From positions 1,247,562-1,311,561 of the forward strand of contig NW_006499705.1 of assembly GCF_000471905.2 (NCBI RefSeq): DNA of 64,000 nt, given 5' to 3'. This document shows positions 41,601 through 59,075 of this stretch, piece by piece; within the stretch, counting starts at the first letter, position 1; the number at the start of each line of letters is the position of its first letter. This stretch comes from Amborella trichopoda (lineage: Eukaryota > Streptophyta > Magnoliopsida > Amborellales > Amborellaceae). Both the position numbers and the translations under genes were made by a program. Below the pieces are notes generated by a model. That model was not told where the DNA came from and ran no database searches. It saw only the letters and a program-made list of their open reading frames with translations.

Positions 41601-43612
41601 CATCTTTCACCTATTTCAAACCTTGATGCATCTCCAATCACATCACCTAACCTACCTGAACCACCCTTCGAAGACCTACCTATGCCACAACATCGTTCCT
41701 CTCGTTCTACGCAAACCTCTTAAACACCTATCAGATTATCATGTCTACTCTGCAGCTACTTCCACTCCAAACTCCACCCTGCACAGTGCAAAAACTTAGT
41801 ACCCAATTGAAAGGTTTACCTCTTGTTGTGAGTTGTCTTCCAATCATAAAGCCTTTGCAATGCAAATTTCCCAAATCCAAGAACCAACTATGAAGATGCT
41901 GCCTCTGACACTGGTTGGCTAGCTTCAATGAAAGAAGAAATCGATACCCTTAAAAAGGAATATGACATGCGTTTTAGTACCATTGCCACATGGGAAAAAC
42001 ATTGTGGGCTCAAAGTGGGTGTACAAAGTCAAGGTCAGATCAGATGGTTCAATAGAAAGGCTAAAGTCATGACTGGTAGCCAAAGGGTTTAGTCAGGAAT
42101 ATGGCATTGATTATGATGAAACCTTTAGCCCAGTTGTTAAGGCTCCCACTACACGTTGTATCTTGGCTATGGCCTCTAAACTCAAGTGGAAACTTTATCA
42201 ACTTTATGCGAAGAATGCATTCCTTCATGGTGACTTGAAAGAGGAGGTGTACGTGCAACAACAGGCTTTGAAGATCCCTTACATCAACATTATGTTTGTA
42301 AAATTCCACAAAGCTATCTATCGTCTTAAGCAAGCTCCTCATGCATGGTTTGATAAATTTAGCTCTTCACTCAATAATATTAGTTTTCGAAGGAGCAGAG
42401 TTGCCTACTCTTTATTTCTGAAAAAGTCAACCTCAGGTATCATGCTGCTCTTAGTCTATGTGGATGACATTATCATTATTGGAAATGATATTGGAGGCAT
42501 TGAACATCTTAAGAAGGTTTTGAAGTTGAAATTTGAAATGAAAGACCTTGGGGAATTGAAATACTTTTTGGGTATTGAAATTCATCAGACAACGGGAGGA
42601 ATTGTTCTCACTCAACACAAGTATATCCTTGATCTACTCTCCAAAGCTAAAATGTTGGAGTGTAATCCTGTACCTACCCCTACTGAAGTAAACAAGAAGC
42701 TACGGACTGAAGAAGGGGTGCTCTTACCTAACCCATTTCTTTATAGAAGTATTGTTGGCAGCCTCCAGTACGTTACATTTACACGCCCTGACATTGCCTA
42801 TGCTGTAAATACAGTCTGCCACTTTATGCAATCTCCTCGACAACCTCATTGGGAAGCAACCAAAAGAATTTTGAGATACTTGAAAGGTATTATACATAAT
42901 GATTTATTCTATGCGTCCTCGGGATCTCTAGACCTTAAAGCATACAAGGATGTTGATTGGGCAGGATGTCCCAATGATCGTCGCTCCATTACTGAATTTT
43001 GCATCTTCTTGGGCAATAGCCTTATTTCTTGGAGCAGCAAGAAACAAACATCAGTATCAAGATCAAGCACAGAGTCGGAATATAGAGCTATGAACACTGT
43101 GGCAGCGGAAATTACTTGGTTATGCATGCTTCTTAAAGTAATTGGAGTTTCCTTGACTAAGTCCACCACTCTAGCCTGTGATAATCAAAGTGCAATGCGA
43201 CTAGCTACAAAACCTATCTTTCATGCCCGGACTAAACATATAGAGGTCGATTATCACTTCATCAGGGAAAAGGTCATATCAGGTGCTATTTCCATGGTAT
43301 TTGTTCCTTCATCCCATCAGCTTGCAGATATGTTCATTAAAGCATTGACTAGAGGCAATTGAGTCAATAAACAAGCTCTCAATGCACCAAATGCTTGTTC
43401 GGCTGGAGGGGGGGTGTTAAGAGAGAGATAGTAGTGCCTTGTTCTTTCTATAATTGTCTGGGTTATTTACCCAAGGGTAACATAGTCGTTTATTCTTTTG
43501 TAACACATATATGTATTCTTTTCAATGTACATGGTAAGTGAGCAATTCTTATGAACTGGGTTGTCTTCTCTCCCTCTCAAACTTCCCAAGCTAGGGTTTG
43601 CAATTCCTAACA
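38602..43612 (+). mobile_element. Ty1/Copia retrotransposon with both LTRs (5.0 kb, broken)
   Basis: LTRs at 38602-38795 and 43415-43612 (194 and 198 bp) both begin TGTTAAGAG and end CCTAACA, with about 94% identity by eye. TGGTATCAGAGC at 38796-38807 is the usual initiator-Met tRNA primer site, and GGCTGGAGGGGGGG at 43401-43414 is the polypurine tract. Flanks AGTTT and AGTAT are an aged 5-bp target repeat. Domain order is gag (from 39558), a CCHC zinc knuckle (near 40390), protease (near 40520), GAG-pre-integrase (LWHERLGHPS), integrase, reverse transcriptase (YVDDIIIIG) and RNase H (to 43362), which is Copia order. Small LTRs and size suggest the Ale/Retrofit side, not proven. The body is broken, with at least half a dozen breaks. 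LTR divergence fits a few million years at commonly used plant rates. Confidence 0.93.
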
Positions 43613-43639
43613 AGTATATGGGCTTCAACCAATTCCCCT

Positions 43640-44720
43640 AAGTAGGTGTTTTGCCCACAGGAGCACATGTACACTCTGATCCCGTAAACAGCTATCACTA
43701 TCAAGAATAATATCCAGAGCATTAATAAGAACTAGACCAACATCAATGTAATGCTTTAAAAACTAGTATTTGATCATGAAAAATGTTTTTTTAAAGGATT
43801 AGAAAAATATTCAGGTGTTTACAATGACACCTCCCAACCCAAAGAATTGTCTGTGTGAGAGAGAATGTCAAGAATAAACAAAAAAGTAATACATGAAAGA
43901 TTCAATCTGCTTTTTAGAAGAAAGTTCTTTTCAAATTTTCTCAGAGAAAATGATAACATGTGTATATTTCTTCATAATGTGCTTCTTCTCTTTTTGAATA
44001 AAAAGAAATAAATTCACCCATTTACGACATTTGCCAAAAACTTTGATTTTAAAAAAAAAATGGGCTTTAAAAGGGGTATTGCCAAATACCGGCAGGCCTT
44101 TTTACAGGCATGGACTGAATTGAAGAATGTAGAGCCAAGGGTTTGCACACAAAAAACATAACCTGCAAAATTCATGAAGATATAAGCTCTTGTAACATAT
44201 AATATCAAAAGTAACATTGGACCCATATCGAATTAATAGTGCTTTATTAGAAATGTAATCATTTATTGGTACTATCACATACAATTGGAACAGGGCCCAA
44301 TAAAACTACACAGATTGATATGGTAATCTATGAAGGAAAATCAGGTGAAGCATGTGATTGAGGGGATAGGGTACCTTTTATAGAAGGATGAGAGATGCAA
44401 GATAAGCTTCTGGAATTGCCGCCCTCCATACAGATGTGAGAAAGAGAGAATAGTTCACTCTTGGCCTGCGCAGAAACGAGGAATTTAGAGAGAGAGAGAG
44501 AGAGAGAGAAGAACTTATATACATAGAGAGAGAGAGAGAGAGGAATTTTGAGAGAGTGAGGAACTTAAGAGAAAGAGAGAGAGAGAGGGTAGTTTCCCCG
44601 CCCGCGCAGAAACGAGGAATTTGAACAGTACCAAAGCCCAAAGGCTTTGAACCGTACGTTATAGTGACAAATATCATCTGAACTTTTTTGTAATTCCGGG
44701 TTTCACATTTTTTTGGCCGC
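43640..44720 (-). repeat. Diverged duplicate of the RPS20 promoter/first-intron region
   Basis: Phrases at 43690-43925, 44190-44225, 44345-44400 and 44625-44700 recur in the same order at 56800-57015, 57045-57080, 57225-57285 and 57370-57415 (for example ATATAATATCAAAA.GAACATTG and CAGTACCAA.GC). The latter region is the 5' intron, UTR exon and promoter of RPS20. No RPS20 coding exon was found downstream on the minus strand, where the Copia element now begins. Either a gene copy lost its coding part or only the 5' region was duplicated. Confidence 0.6.
44483..44592. repeat. (GA)n microsatellites
   Basis: Three GAGA runs, equivalent to a CT-rich leader on the minus strand of the duplicated RPS20-like 5' region. 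Confidence 0.9.
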
Positions 44721-44765
44721 CACCAACACGGAGGGGAAAATATTTGAGAAATTTACCTACGGATC

Positions 44766-44796
44766 AGCTGTCCGGTGTTTTAAATACCGGACAGCT
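44766..44796. repeat. Perfect 11-bp palindrome with 9-bp loop
   Basis: AGCTGTCCGGT is followed after GTTTTAAAT by ACCGGACAGCT. The half-site resembles ACCGGACGGCTG near 45548. It lies just outside the duplicated RPS20-like promoter. Function unknown. Confidence 0.85.
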
Positions 44797-45887
44797 ATCT
44801 TTCCTCGGAACCAGGAAGCCCTGTCTCTCTCTCCAAAACCAAAGGTCCACTCAATCAACTATGTTGCTGATCTTGCCGACACAAAAATCACAATACAAAT
44901 ATATGATCATCAACAAATTTTTCCGTCAAATTTCCAGAAATTTCTCTCACAGAGGGTTGAGGGAAGGGACTGAAATCCGCCGGTCAATAAAACAGAGAAA
45001 TCTGGGAAAATTTGCGATGATTTTTCATGATTCTAAATAGTTTTCTGGCCATTTTAGCTAAGCATAAAGCTGGAATCGATTGATTTAACCGATATTTCTA
45101 GGTGATGTAGGTAAATTTTAGGTGAAGTTTGCAGGGTTCCAATCACTTTCGGGTGTATTTTTGGTGTGTCTTTTGGATTGTGCATTTTTTGGGGCGAAAT
45201 ATGTAGGTGGAGATTTAGGAAATTCGGGGCGATTTAGGAATTTCAAGGTTGCAGAAGGTGCTGCTTTGCAACTCAATCGATAGCTTCGGTTCATTATGAA
45301 AAGACTTGATGATTTAAGTCTCTCTCTCTACAGTGAACATGAAAAACGTTGTTTATTTGGAGCTCAAATCCTTTCCAATCAAGTTGTAAATTGTTGGTTG
45401 AATTGCGGGATTCTTTCCATGAACAGTAATACGAAGTGAGCATTTAAGGTTTTTTTATTTTCTATGGGGTGGACTTGTATTTGTAGATAGAAAAAAAGAT
45501 GGCGTATATAACATTAAGCGTTATAACATTAAGGGATAGCAACCGGACGGCTGTTTTGATTTACACGATATAAACTCTACTAGTCCCGTATTCACATTAT
45601 CGGATAAGGGGATAACTTAGCTGGAAAAAAACGTGGGTGCTGTCTTTAATTTAAGACAAACGTGATCTCATTTTATAATTGATCATTACATAAACTTTCA
45701 AAATATCAATTGCCCGTTGCCAAACGAAAGAGTACACTATGACTCAACATCTACTGTCCATATTTATCACAGACGGCGGACGCTGATGTTGCCCATTTCC
45801 ACCACAGGCTCGTTTTTTAACGCAAATAATGTTTGCAGAAGTGATATATACCTTTTTATAAACTGCGGAGTTGGCTAATTATTTAAG
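44797..45887. other. No gene confidently seen
   Basis: The sequence resembles a plant 5' leader and intron on the plus strand (CT-rich, then T-rich), but no coding exon follows. Overlapping frames at 44713-45040 show no family motif. Confidence 0.35.
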
Positions 45888-46264
45888 GGAAAAAATTTAT
45901 ATAAGGTTGTAACCTTATAAAAAAGGTACACCTCAAAAATCATAGAGTGTTCATTCATAGAACTCTTCAAGCGATCATCTCAATCTTAAAACGAATGCAC
46001 ATGGAGAAACAAAAATAATTTTAAGTTTAAAAATTAATGCATATTGTAACAAATTATCTAGACTGTCTATTTTCGAAATTTTCAAATGTTTCTTGTTCTG
46101 CTTGATCTATACCATTTTTTAAAAGTTAAATTTCATAATTGAGGATGAAAAGATATTTTGAAGCCATCATAAAGTTTCAACACCAAACCGACATTTATAA
46201 ATAAATTTTATAGCTGTACCTTACTTCCACAGTACAAGAAAGTAACCTTGTACAAACCTCACCC
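45888..46264 (+). mobile_element. Mutator-type MITE, family A copy 3
   Basis: Begins GGAAAAAATTTATATAAGG with TTGTAACC and ends ACAAACCTCACCC. Flanks TTATTTAAG (45879-45887) and TCATTTAAG (46265-46273) agree at 8 of 9. Confidence 0.8.
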
Positions 46265-46329
46265 TCATTTAAGAGGCTCAAACAGGTCGTCCAAATGAAT
46301 GGTGGCGAAGACCCGTTAAGTCGTGGAAT

Positions 46330-46435
46330 CGAAAGGAGTCAAGCTTAGGGTTGAATGGTTGGCAAGCATATCTCTAGTTCGATTCCTACCTTTATAAATG
46401 ATCCTACCATTGAACTACCCTAAAAAAAAACAAAA
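46330..46435 (+). mobile_element. tRNA-derived SINE-like fragment
   Basis: GGGTTGAATGGTTGGCAAGC and, 11 bp on, TAGTTCGATTCCTACC resemble A and B boxes. The body is short and ends in CCCTAAAAAAAAAC. Not a full tRNA. Confidence 0.4.
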
Positions 46436-46439
46436 GGGT

Positions 46440-47940
46440 TTTGAGATGGTCAGGGTTGAGAGCACCCTTTTATACACATAAAAATATACTATGATTTGGG
46501 GTGCTAGCACAAGCCATCGACCGTTCAATATATTCAACAGACATGGATGGTGAACCATTATCCTACTGTTCAGTGCCATAAAGAGCTAGTGCCTAGCCTC
46601 CATCAAACCATTGAGGGAACAACTTGCCATACCCTATTATACCTGTTTCGGCCCTATATATGTTTCAGCTATTTGGTCCCAAAGATCTTTAGGCTCAACA
46701 GGTGCCCAACTTTTAAGTCTCGGTCTTACTCTTTTTTTAGTAGATTAGAGGGGAAGGGGTCACTTACTCACGGTAAGAATAAAGATCAAGACCTCATATT
46801 GTGGCGTTTTGAACCCAAGTGCCTTTGATTTAATTTAATATGTTGGAAAGTAAACGTTCTGAAAAATATATAAGAAAGGTATATAGAAAGACCACTTAAT
46901 TTTGTTGTGGGGAGATCACAATTATCCTCAATCATTAGATATCCAACAAGGATTGAGGGAAGTATTTATTTTTGGGTTTTGTTGAGTTAGAATTCATATA
47001 TAGAGCAACTCCAAATTATATATCTTTTGATTTTTCATGATCATTTTTATTTTTCTGACAAATAATAGTCCCGGATTTTTCAAATAAATGCTACACATGA
47101 ATTTATCTATATCATTTTAATGCTAGATGTAGTTGTTATGAGCTAATCCACAGCCAGAGCTAGCATTTTTTTTATTTATTTGTGATTTGCTTATGAGAGA
47201 GGTATTTTTATACTAAAAAAGTCTTAAGAATATATTTGTTTTTCTTCAATCATTTTAAGTAACTTTTATGCTTACACTTGATTTTTTTCATCACTTATTT
47301 GTGTTTTAGCAGGATATACTTGTTTTTCATGATTTATTTATTCTGCTTTCATCATTTTTTTTATTTCTTCTTTGTATCATACTTTTTGGTCTTACTCGCC
47401 ATCGTGTACATTATTTCCCATGAATTCGTTATTTGATAAATCATCATATTTAATAACTTTCAGTGGCTTTGTAATATAATCTAAAACCAATAAGTGCTAC
47501 ATTTGTAATATTCATAGAGAAATGCTATAGTTGTAATATTCAGTTAAAAATAAAACGTATTTGTTATTTCTTCAATTGCCCTGACCGACTTATTCCTCAA
47601 CCAACTCATTCAGTAACACATCAAACGACTATTGCTAATAAAGCATAATACATGCCTATGGAGGAGCACGGTTAAAAAGTTATTCAATCTAACACAAATA
47701 AATCCCTCTTAGTCCCTAAAATTCATTTTTCTGTTCAAAAGTTGCACTAGGGAGAAACTTTTCATCAAAATTATCATTTTTTTAGCCTAAAAACCCGATG
47801 CACAATCTCCATCATACATTTTCTTTCTCAATATTCAAACGAAATGAGATTAAAATTTATTTGAAATATTGGCGTGAAACTGCTTTAATAAACCCCTATA
47901 ACTATTTATTAAATCAAACAGTAAAATAGAATAAATTGAA
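46440..47940. other. Intergenic, no gene seen
   Basis: Weak family-G words occur near 46890-46990. The remainder is T-rich sequence without recognised features. Confidence 0.4.
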
Positions 47941-47944
47941 GATA

Positions 47945-48345
47945 AAAATTTATATAGAGACAAGGCTCTAAACAATCAAATTAGAGCCTACGTAAAAAAT
48001 TTCACTAAAAGAGATTGTGTTGATGCTAAGATATCTTCAAATTGGTCAACTCTTCCTCCAAAATTTCAATATTAGAGGTTTTGATACTCAGATATCTTCA
48101 AATTGATCATCTCGACATCAAAATACATAACATAATAACAAAATGGATTTCAAGCAATGAAAATAATATATTTTGTAACAGATTTTTGGACCATCAATTT
48201 TCAAAATTTTCAAAATGTTATAGATCTGTCGATCTACACTATTTTTTAAGCTTTAAAATTTATAAATAAAGATGAAAATATATTTTAATCCTATCACAAA
48301 GATTTCCAATATTAAAACTACATTTCTCAACGCAATTTGAAGGTA
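47945..48345 (+). mobile_element. Mutator-type MITE, subfamily B copy 4
   Basis: AAAATTTATATAGAGACAAGG + CTCTAAACAATC opens the element. The stretch around GATATCTTCAAATTG.TCA is present twice in tandem. The core (GGACCATCAATTTTC, TAGATCTGTCGATCTACAC) follows the family. Ends are eroded. Confidence 0.65.
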
Positions 48346-48967
48346 GGTTTTAATTTGATCTTTAGAATACTCATCATTTCACCAAATTCATTCTAATTTA
48401 TCCAAATATTCCTATCATATGGATCTGCAAAAACCCGAACAAAACCTCTAAAATCGATTTTCATCCGTCTTGTAATTCTTGTCATTTCTTCTTATTTTGA
48501 GGTACTTCCCAAAATGTTTTTTATTTCATTTATTTCCTTCTATTAGATGTCTAAAAGACAAAATTTATACACATCCACCTCAACAAAATGACATTGCAAG
48601 GATGAACGCACCGTCCAATTTTTGGATGGTCGTTCAGAGTCTCAATATCCAAAACTGCCTTAACATAGCAGATAAAAATCAGTAACATATTAATCATATT
48701 AATCCAAGTCAACCTATAAAATATTAAAATCAAAGTGGTATGCAAATTCCAAATGATAATTCAAAGGTCCCTAGCAAATAAAACCAGCAAAAATTCAAAC
48801 CAGAGGATAAACTCATCTGGTGACTATACGTTTTGAATACATCCCACAATACCCAAGAGCATCAAAGAAAAGGAAAATTTCTTTTACCAACTCGGCATAT
48901 GATCCACAACACTAGAAACCTCAACTACACAAGTTTATATAGTTCATGGGATTTTAGGATTTCAGAT

Positions 48968-54133
<5,166 letters not shown>

Positions 54134-54709
54134 TTTCCCAAGGTTGTACTTTCACTGAAAAAAACCCAACAAATTTTCAGGTCAGTGAAAATTATGCACC
54201 AAAATGAATTAGTGTTGCAAGCCACCATGATGGGGGAAAAGCACAACAAGCATGGAACTCCTACAGGAAAATGACTTACTCTCCCCTACCCCCTTCCCGT
54301 CCCTCAGGCTCACCCACTTATGTACAACTGATCATAGTTTGGATCAAGGATATTTAGTTATTTACAGATATAAGCGTTTGTTAAAGCATATTTCATGTTT
54401 TGAGATGTGTTGGTCAGACGTCAGTTGCGACTTGCGATAATTCTCCTTTTGAAGTGTGCTTCTCAAGCCTCAGGTGGATCACCATGTGCAAGGATTTCAG
54501 TCTCGGCAACCTCAAAAACCTATTTTCTCGTATTATTTGAAAGAGATTTATTCTCTTCAGTTGACAAAGCATGATTTCGAATCCAAATAGCACAGCTTGT
54601 CTAAGAGTTTGTGCAGCAAGAAGAAAATGATCAAACCATGGATTTTTAGGAGGAGAGGACGCCATGGAAAAGTTTGTCTAACTTGTAGAATGCTTTCCAT
54701 TTCTTGTTT

Positions 54710-55112
54710 GGGAAAATATACTATGGATCCCCAATTTCCAAACTTATTTATATTAGCCCCTCCCAACTTTTCTCTTTCAAGCAGCATTAAATTTTTCCAA
54801 AAACTACTGATGTTCCCCCTCTTCCCCCCCCATCCCCTATCTTCTCACTCTATTTCATGAAATTTGACATTAACAATTTCCCTTATACCAGATAAGGACA
54901 TCTTGCTTCCATCCATTTCTTTTTTACTTCATGTGGTATAAGAGAGACTGAGATCTCAAAGTTCATGTGAAAGAGTGAGAAAAGAGAGGGGAAGGGGATG
55001 AAGGGGTACATTGATACTTTTAGGAGAACTTTAATGCCGCCTGAAAGAGAAAAGTTGGGATGCGTTACCACAAAATAAGTCCAAAAATTGGGGATCCATA
55101 CAATATTTTCCC
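54710..55112. mobile_element. Fold-back MITE with 9-bp target repeats (RPS20 5' intron)
   Basis: Arms of about 160 bp pair: GGATCCCCAATTTCCAAAC faces the inverse of GTCCAAAAATTGGGGATCC, and CCCAACTTTTCTCTTTCA faces its inverse. Ends are GGGAAAATAT and ATATTTTCCC. Flanks TTCTTGTTT (54701-54709) and TTCTTTTTT (55113-55121) agree at 8 of 9. Confidence 0.75.
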
Positions 55113-56680
55113 TTCTTTTTTTCCCCGGTAAGAGATATCTCTTGTCAGGTCGTAACATTCTAGGGTGTCTGATATGGTTATGAAGTACAAATTTTACTGA
55201 TTTCAATGTTAATAATGAAATTTGAGTTAACAAAATAGCATATAAGAAAGTTGCAGCTCAAGCATAAAGTTGTGAAGAATAAATGGAAGCTTCGAAACAG
55301 GACGGCAAAAAGTTGCTCTAATTAAGAAATAGATAGGCATCTACACAGTGCGCAGTGGGATATACTAGGTTCATAAAGGATCCCATATATGCAAATACTT
55401 AGGACTTTTATATCCAAACAGCAGAAACCCATATTTAAGGAGTCAGGACATACTTTTCGCAATAAATATATTACATAGAAAGTATATTCTGTCAAACAAT
55501 TTTTTAAAATAAAATATTTAAGGAGTCATTTTTAAAATAAAATGACTGGAAACTATAGATATGAAAAAAACGTTAATCGAACTCATGCTTTGCTTAAGAG
55601 GTCTAACACTCCAGCAGGTTATACATATGGACCAATGACCATGCCGAACACGTTAGGGACCAGTATACTAGGGGGCTTTGCTCATTGCCTACTCGGCCTT
55701 CACTAACAAAGAAGATTAGCAGCTAAAAAGAAGATGAGTAGCTAAGATTCTGACATGAAGGCAATAGCTTGGAACTAGTACTGCTCAAGAACATGATATT
55801 TGTTGGTCAAGTGCTGACCGAGCTTGTTCTCCCTTCACGGCTTATGTTTGATATCACCAGCAAGACTTGGGTATCAATATCATCCATTTTTTATTTTTTG
55901 GGTATGGGTAGTATCAAGAAGTGTGTTTGCACTTTGAAATTCTAGAGAAAAACTTTTAAAATCTTTTTCAAACAGAAGATATAAAATAACAAGAAAGGGG
56001 AAAAAATATCAAAACAATAGAACTACACACACTAGAATTGCTTAGGGCCCATTCACTTGTGCAGCTAAGCAGCACATGGTAGTTATATCCAACGCACCGG
56101 TAAAATGGGTTTTTTGTGAAGCCGTTTTTGCTTCTAAAGCAACATCAAAGGCCAAAAACAGAATCCTAGGGCTCTTTCTCTTTTTTTTTTTTTTCCAAAA
56201 GCACTTTCTCACCCACCAAAGAGGCCAAAGGAAGTAAAATAGGGGGAAAAAAGCATTGAAGAGTCTCATGATTCTTCTTGGCTTTGACCTAAAGGTTGGA
56301 GACAGAGGTATTCAGACTCCTGAAATAAAAAGTACATGTAAATGTGATAACAACGTTATGGACTGGTGGAGGGTTATTAACAAAATATGATGAAGAATGT
56401 GAATAATTAACGATAATCAAGCACAGTACAGATACATTTTCCAGCCCACCAAAAATTGAAAAATATCCCAATAAAAAATGCATCTTTTTATTGCATTTCA
56501 GTTGCAGCTTTTCAGTGTCGTGTATATATAAAATTTGAGTGGTACATATAGCTTGCTAAGGAGTAAATAGTACAATTTCTCCAAGGGAAAACCACCTGCT
56601 TAGAAGAATTTCTTTTTATCTAAAAATCTGCAAAAACATCTCCAAATCAACCAATGAACAGTTTTACAATAACATGTATA
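55113..56680. other. RPS20 5' intron, no feature recognised
   Basis: Intron sequence between the fold-back element and the part shared with 43640-44720. Nothing recognised. Confidence 0.4.
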
Positions 56681-57260
56681 TCCAGCTCTTGAAGATCTAG
56701 AACTAACTGTCCATTAAGTAGACTATATGCAGTTCACAATAACATGCTTATAGAGCTCTTCAAGATCTAGATCTAACTGTTAATTAAGTAGACTATATGC
56801 ATTATCTCAAGAGCACTATCCAGAGCATGAATAAGAATTGGTCAAACCACAATTTACTTATTTTACAAAAATATAATACTCCATCAATAACAATATCCTT
56901 TCGATGGATTAAAAAAAATAAGAAAAATTACAATGACATGTACAGATTCAGAGAATTGACTGTGAGAGAGAATATCAACAATAAATAAAAAAATGCTGAA
57001 AAATTATTGACCTGCTTTTTAGAAGAAACTAATATCAGAGCCATATGAGCACATATAATATCAAAAAGAACATTGAACGCATAAGAAATAATTCCTCCTG
57101 GTTTATAAACCTAACCCTAGATTAGATTAGAATGGGAAAATATGAATGGAAATTAGATTAAAATGGAAAAAAATGAATGGAAATGAGGGAAGGCGTGAAA
57201 AATGGGAAAAAATGAATGGAACTGAGGGAAAGCATGAGATTAAGGAGGCATGGAACGTAC

Positions 57261-57353
57261 CTGTATGGAGATGAGAGGAGGCGAGATGAGCTGAGGAGTT
57301 GATACCCTACCGATGACACACTTTAGCGCGCGCGAAGAAATTAGGGTTTATAG
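57261..57353 (-). promoter_or_regulatory. RPS20: RPS20 core promoter (TATA plus telo-box) and 5' UTR exon
   Basis: On the minus strand, CTATAAACCCTAA (57353-57341) combines a TATA box with AAACCCTAA, the telo-box typical of plant ribosomal-protein genes. Transcription should start about 30 bp on, near 57320. The untranslated exon then ends with CATACAG|GTACGT at 57261/57260. The leader is CT-rich, as expected for a translationally controlled ribosomal-protein mRNA. The start site is inferred, not seen. Confidence 0.7.
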
Positions 57354-57668
57354 GTCTGATTGATACAGCAGTACCAACGCTAAATGACAGAAATGATCCT
57401 CAACTTTTTATGAATTCCACTATGTATGGTACATTTCTTCTAAATAAAAAAGCCTAGGGTGCCTAATACATACCTTGGAGAGAGAGCACTTGGAGAGGAA
57501 ATTGTGATTTAGGCGAGAGAAAGGGAGATGAGTATGTGAGAGAAGGAGATACAGAGAAAAATCAAGGAGAGAGATAATTTAATATATATCTTGCTTAAAT
57601 AGGTAAGTTCTTCTAATTTTTTATAAAAATCACATCTTTATTTATAATAACCTATAGATATTACAAAT

Positions 57669-58432
57669 GGAAAAAGTTTATATAAGGTTGCAACCTTAAA
57701 ATGTAAAATTACATATGCATCTCAAAAATCTATCAAAAATGTTGTTTTAATGTTGAAAAACCCTCTAATTGATCCTCTCGACATTGAGATGTATGAATAA
57801 ATAAATAATGAGTTATATAAATGGTGCATCTTCCAACACATTATCTAGACCGTCCATTTTCAAGATTTTCATATGTTTATAGATCTACTTGATTTTAACC
57901 ATTTTTTGAGTATAAAATTGTATAATTAGATATGAAAATAGGTTTTAAGATAATCCTAAGAATTTTTTACATCAAAATTATATGCTATAATAAATTTTGG
58001 AGGTGTGTGGATTGTTTGAGGTTGCAACCACACCCAAGGTGTGGCTTGTATAGAGCCGAGGCTCTAAACAATCATAGTAAAGCGACACTTTCAAATACTA
58101 TCGAGAAATGTGCTTTTAATACTGAAAATCTTTGTGATAGCTTTAAAATATATTTTCATCTTTAATTATAAATTTTAAAGCTTCAAAAATAATGTAGATC
58201 AAGCAGATTTATAAAAACTTGAAAATCTTGAAAATTGACGATCAAAAACTGCATTACAATATACACTATTTCTAAAACTTGAAATCCATTTTCTTTTCAT
58301 GTCCATGCATCTTGATGTCTAGATGATCAATTTGCGGATATTTGGGCATCAAAACAAACCTCTTCTAGTGAAATTTTTGAGGTGGGATCTAATTTGATTG
58401 TTTAGAGCCTCGGTTCTATACAAACTTTTTCC
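57669..58432. mobile_element. Inverted dimer of Mutator-type MITEs (A plus B)
   Basis: A family A unit (57669 to about 58036, forward) abuts a subfamily B unit (about 58031-58432, reverse). Outer ends are both GGAAAAAGTTT(A/G)TATA; the inner junction is the palindrome CCACACCCAAGGTGTGG. Flanks ATTACAAAT (57660-57668) and AATATAAAT (58433-58441) agree at 7 of 9, so the pair may have inserted as one unit. It lies about 320 bp upstream of the RPS20 TATA box. Confidence 0.75.
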
Positions 58433-58810
58433 AATATAAATAGCATTTCAAATACTTCTACTAATTGGTGATATGACATTTGCACTGAGTCATGAATAAA
58501 ACAACTAATAAGTTGTCACGAAGTTCCATTACGAGTTTATAAAACATGCAATAGCAAATTTCGTTAAATAAAGCTACAATATAGCAAGGCCTTCCATAAA
58601 TTATCTATGAAACACACGAGGTTAGGAGTTTAGGACCTAATCCACATCGTTGGCATAGACATTTGACATAAGTTGCGTATGGGCCATGCCATCTCCAAAC
58701 CAAGATCGATAATATGTGCATAAGAGGGGTAAATTATGTTCAAATTTACCAGAATATGAACTACCCTACTAGCATATGAGTTAAATGGGTACTTTGCAAA
58801 ATAATCGAAA

Positions 58811-59075
58811 AATAATCCTCCCAACCAGGCCAAATCATCCTCCTCGTCCCTTCATCTAACCAAAACCACCATGATTAGTGGGTTTTTTTTTTAAATAATT
58901 TTTTTTTAATTTCTAATTTTAAAGTTTTTTATTTTTAATTTATAAAACAATAATACCCGAACATAATCCTCCCAACCATGCCAAATTATCCTCCTCGTCC
59001 CTTCATCTAACCAAAACCAGCATGATTAATGAGGGTTTTCCTTTCTTTCTTTTTAGTTTTAAATTTTTATCTCCT
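58811..59075. repeat. 152-bp tandem duplication
   Basis: ATAATCCTCCCAACCA and CCTCCTCGTCCCTTCATC start copies at 58811 and 58963. The second copy is shorter at its right end. Confidence 0.85.

Noticed and set aside
44713-45040. Overlapping plus-strand frames of 86 and 98 codons
   Set aside because: Two frames of equal quality over leader-like CT-rich sequence, with no conserved motif.
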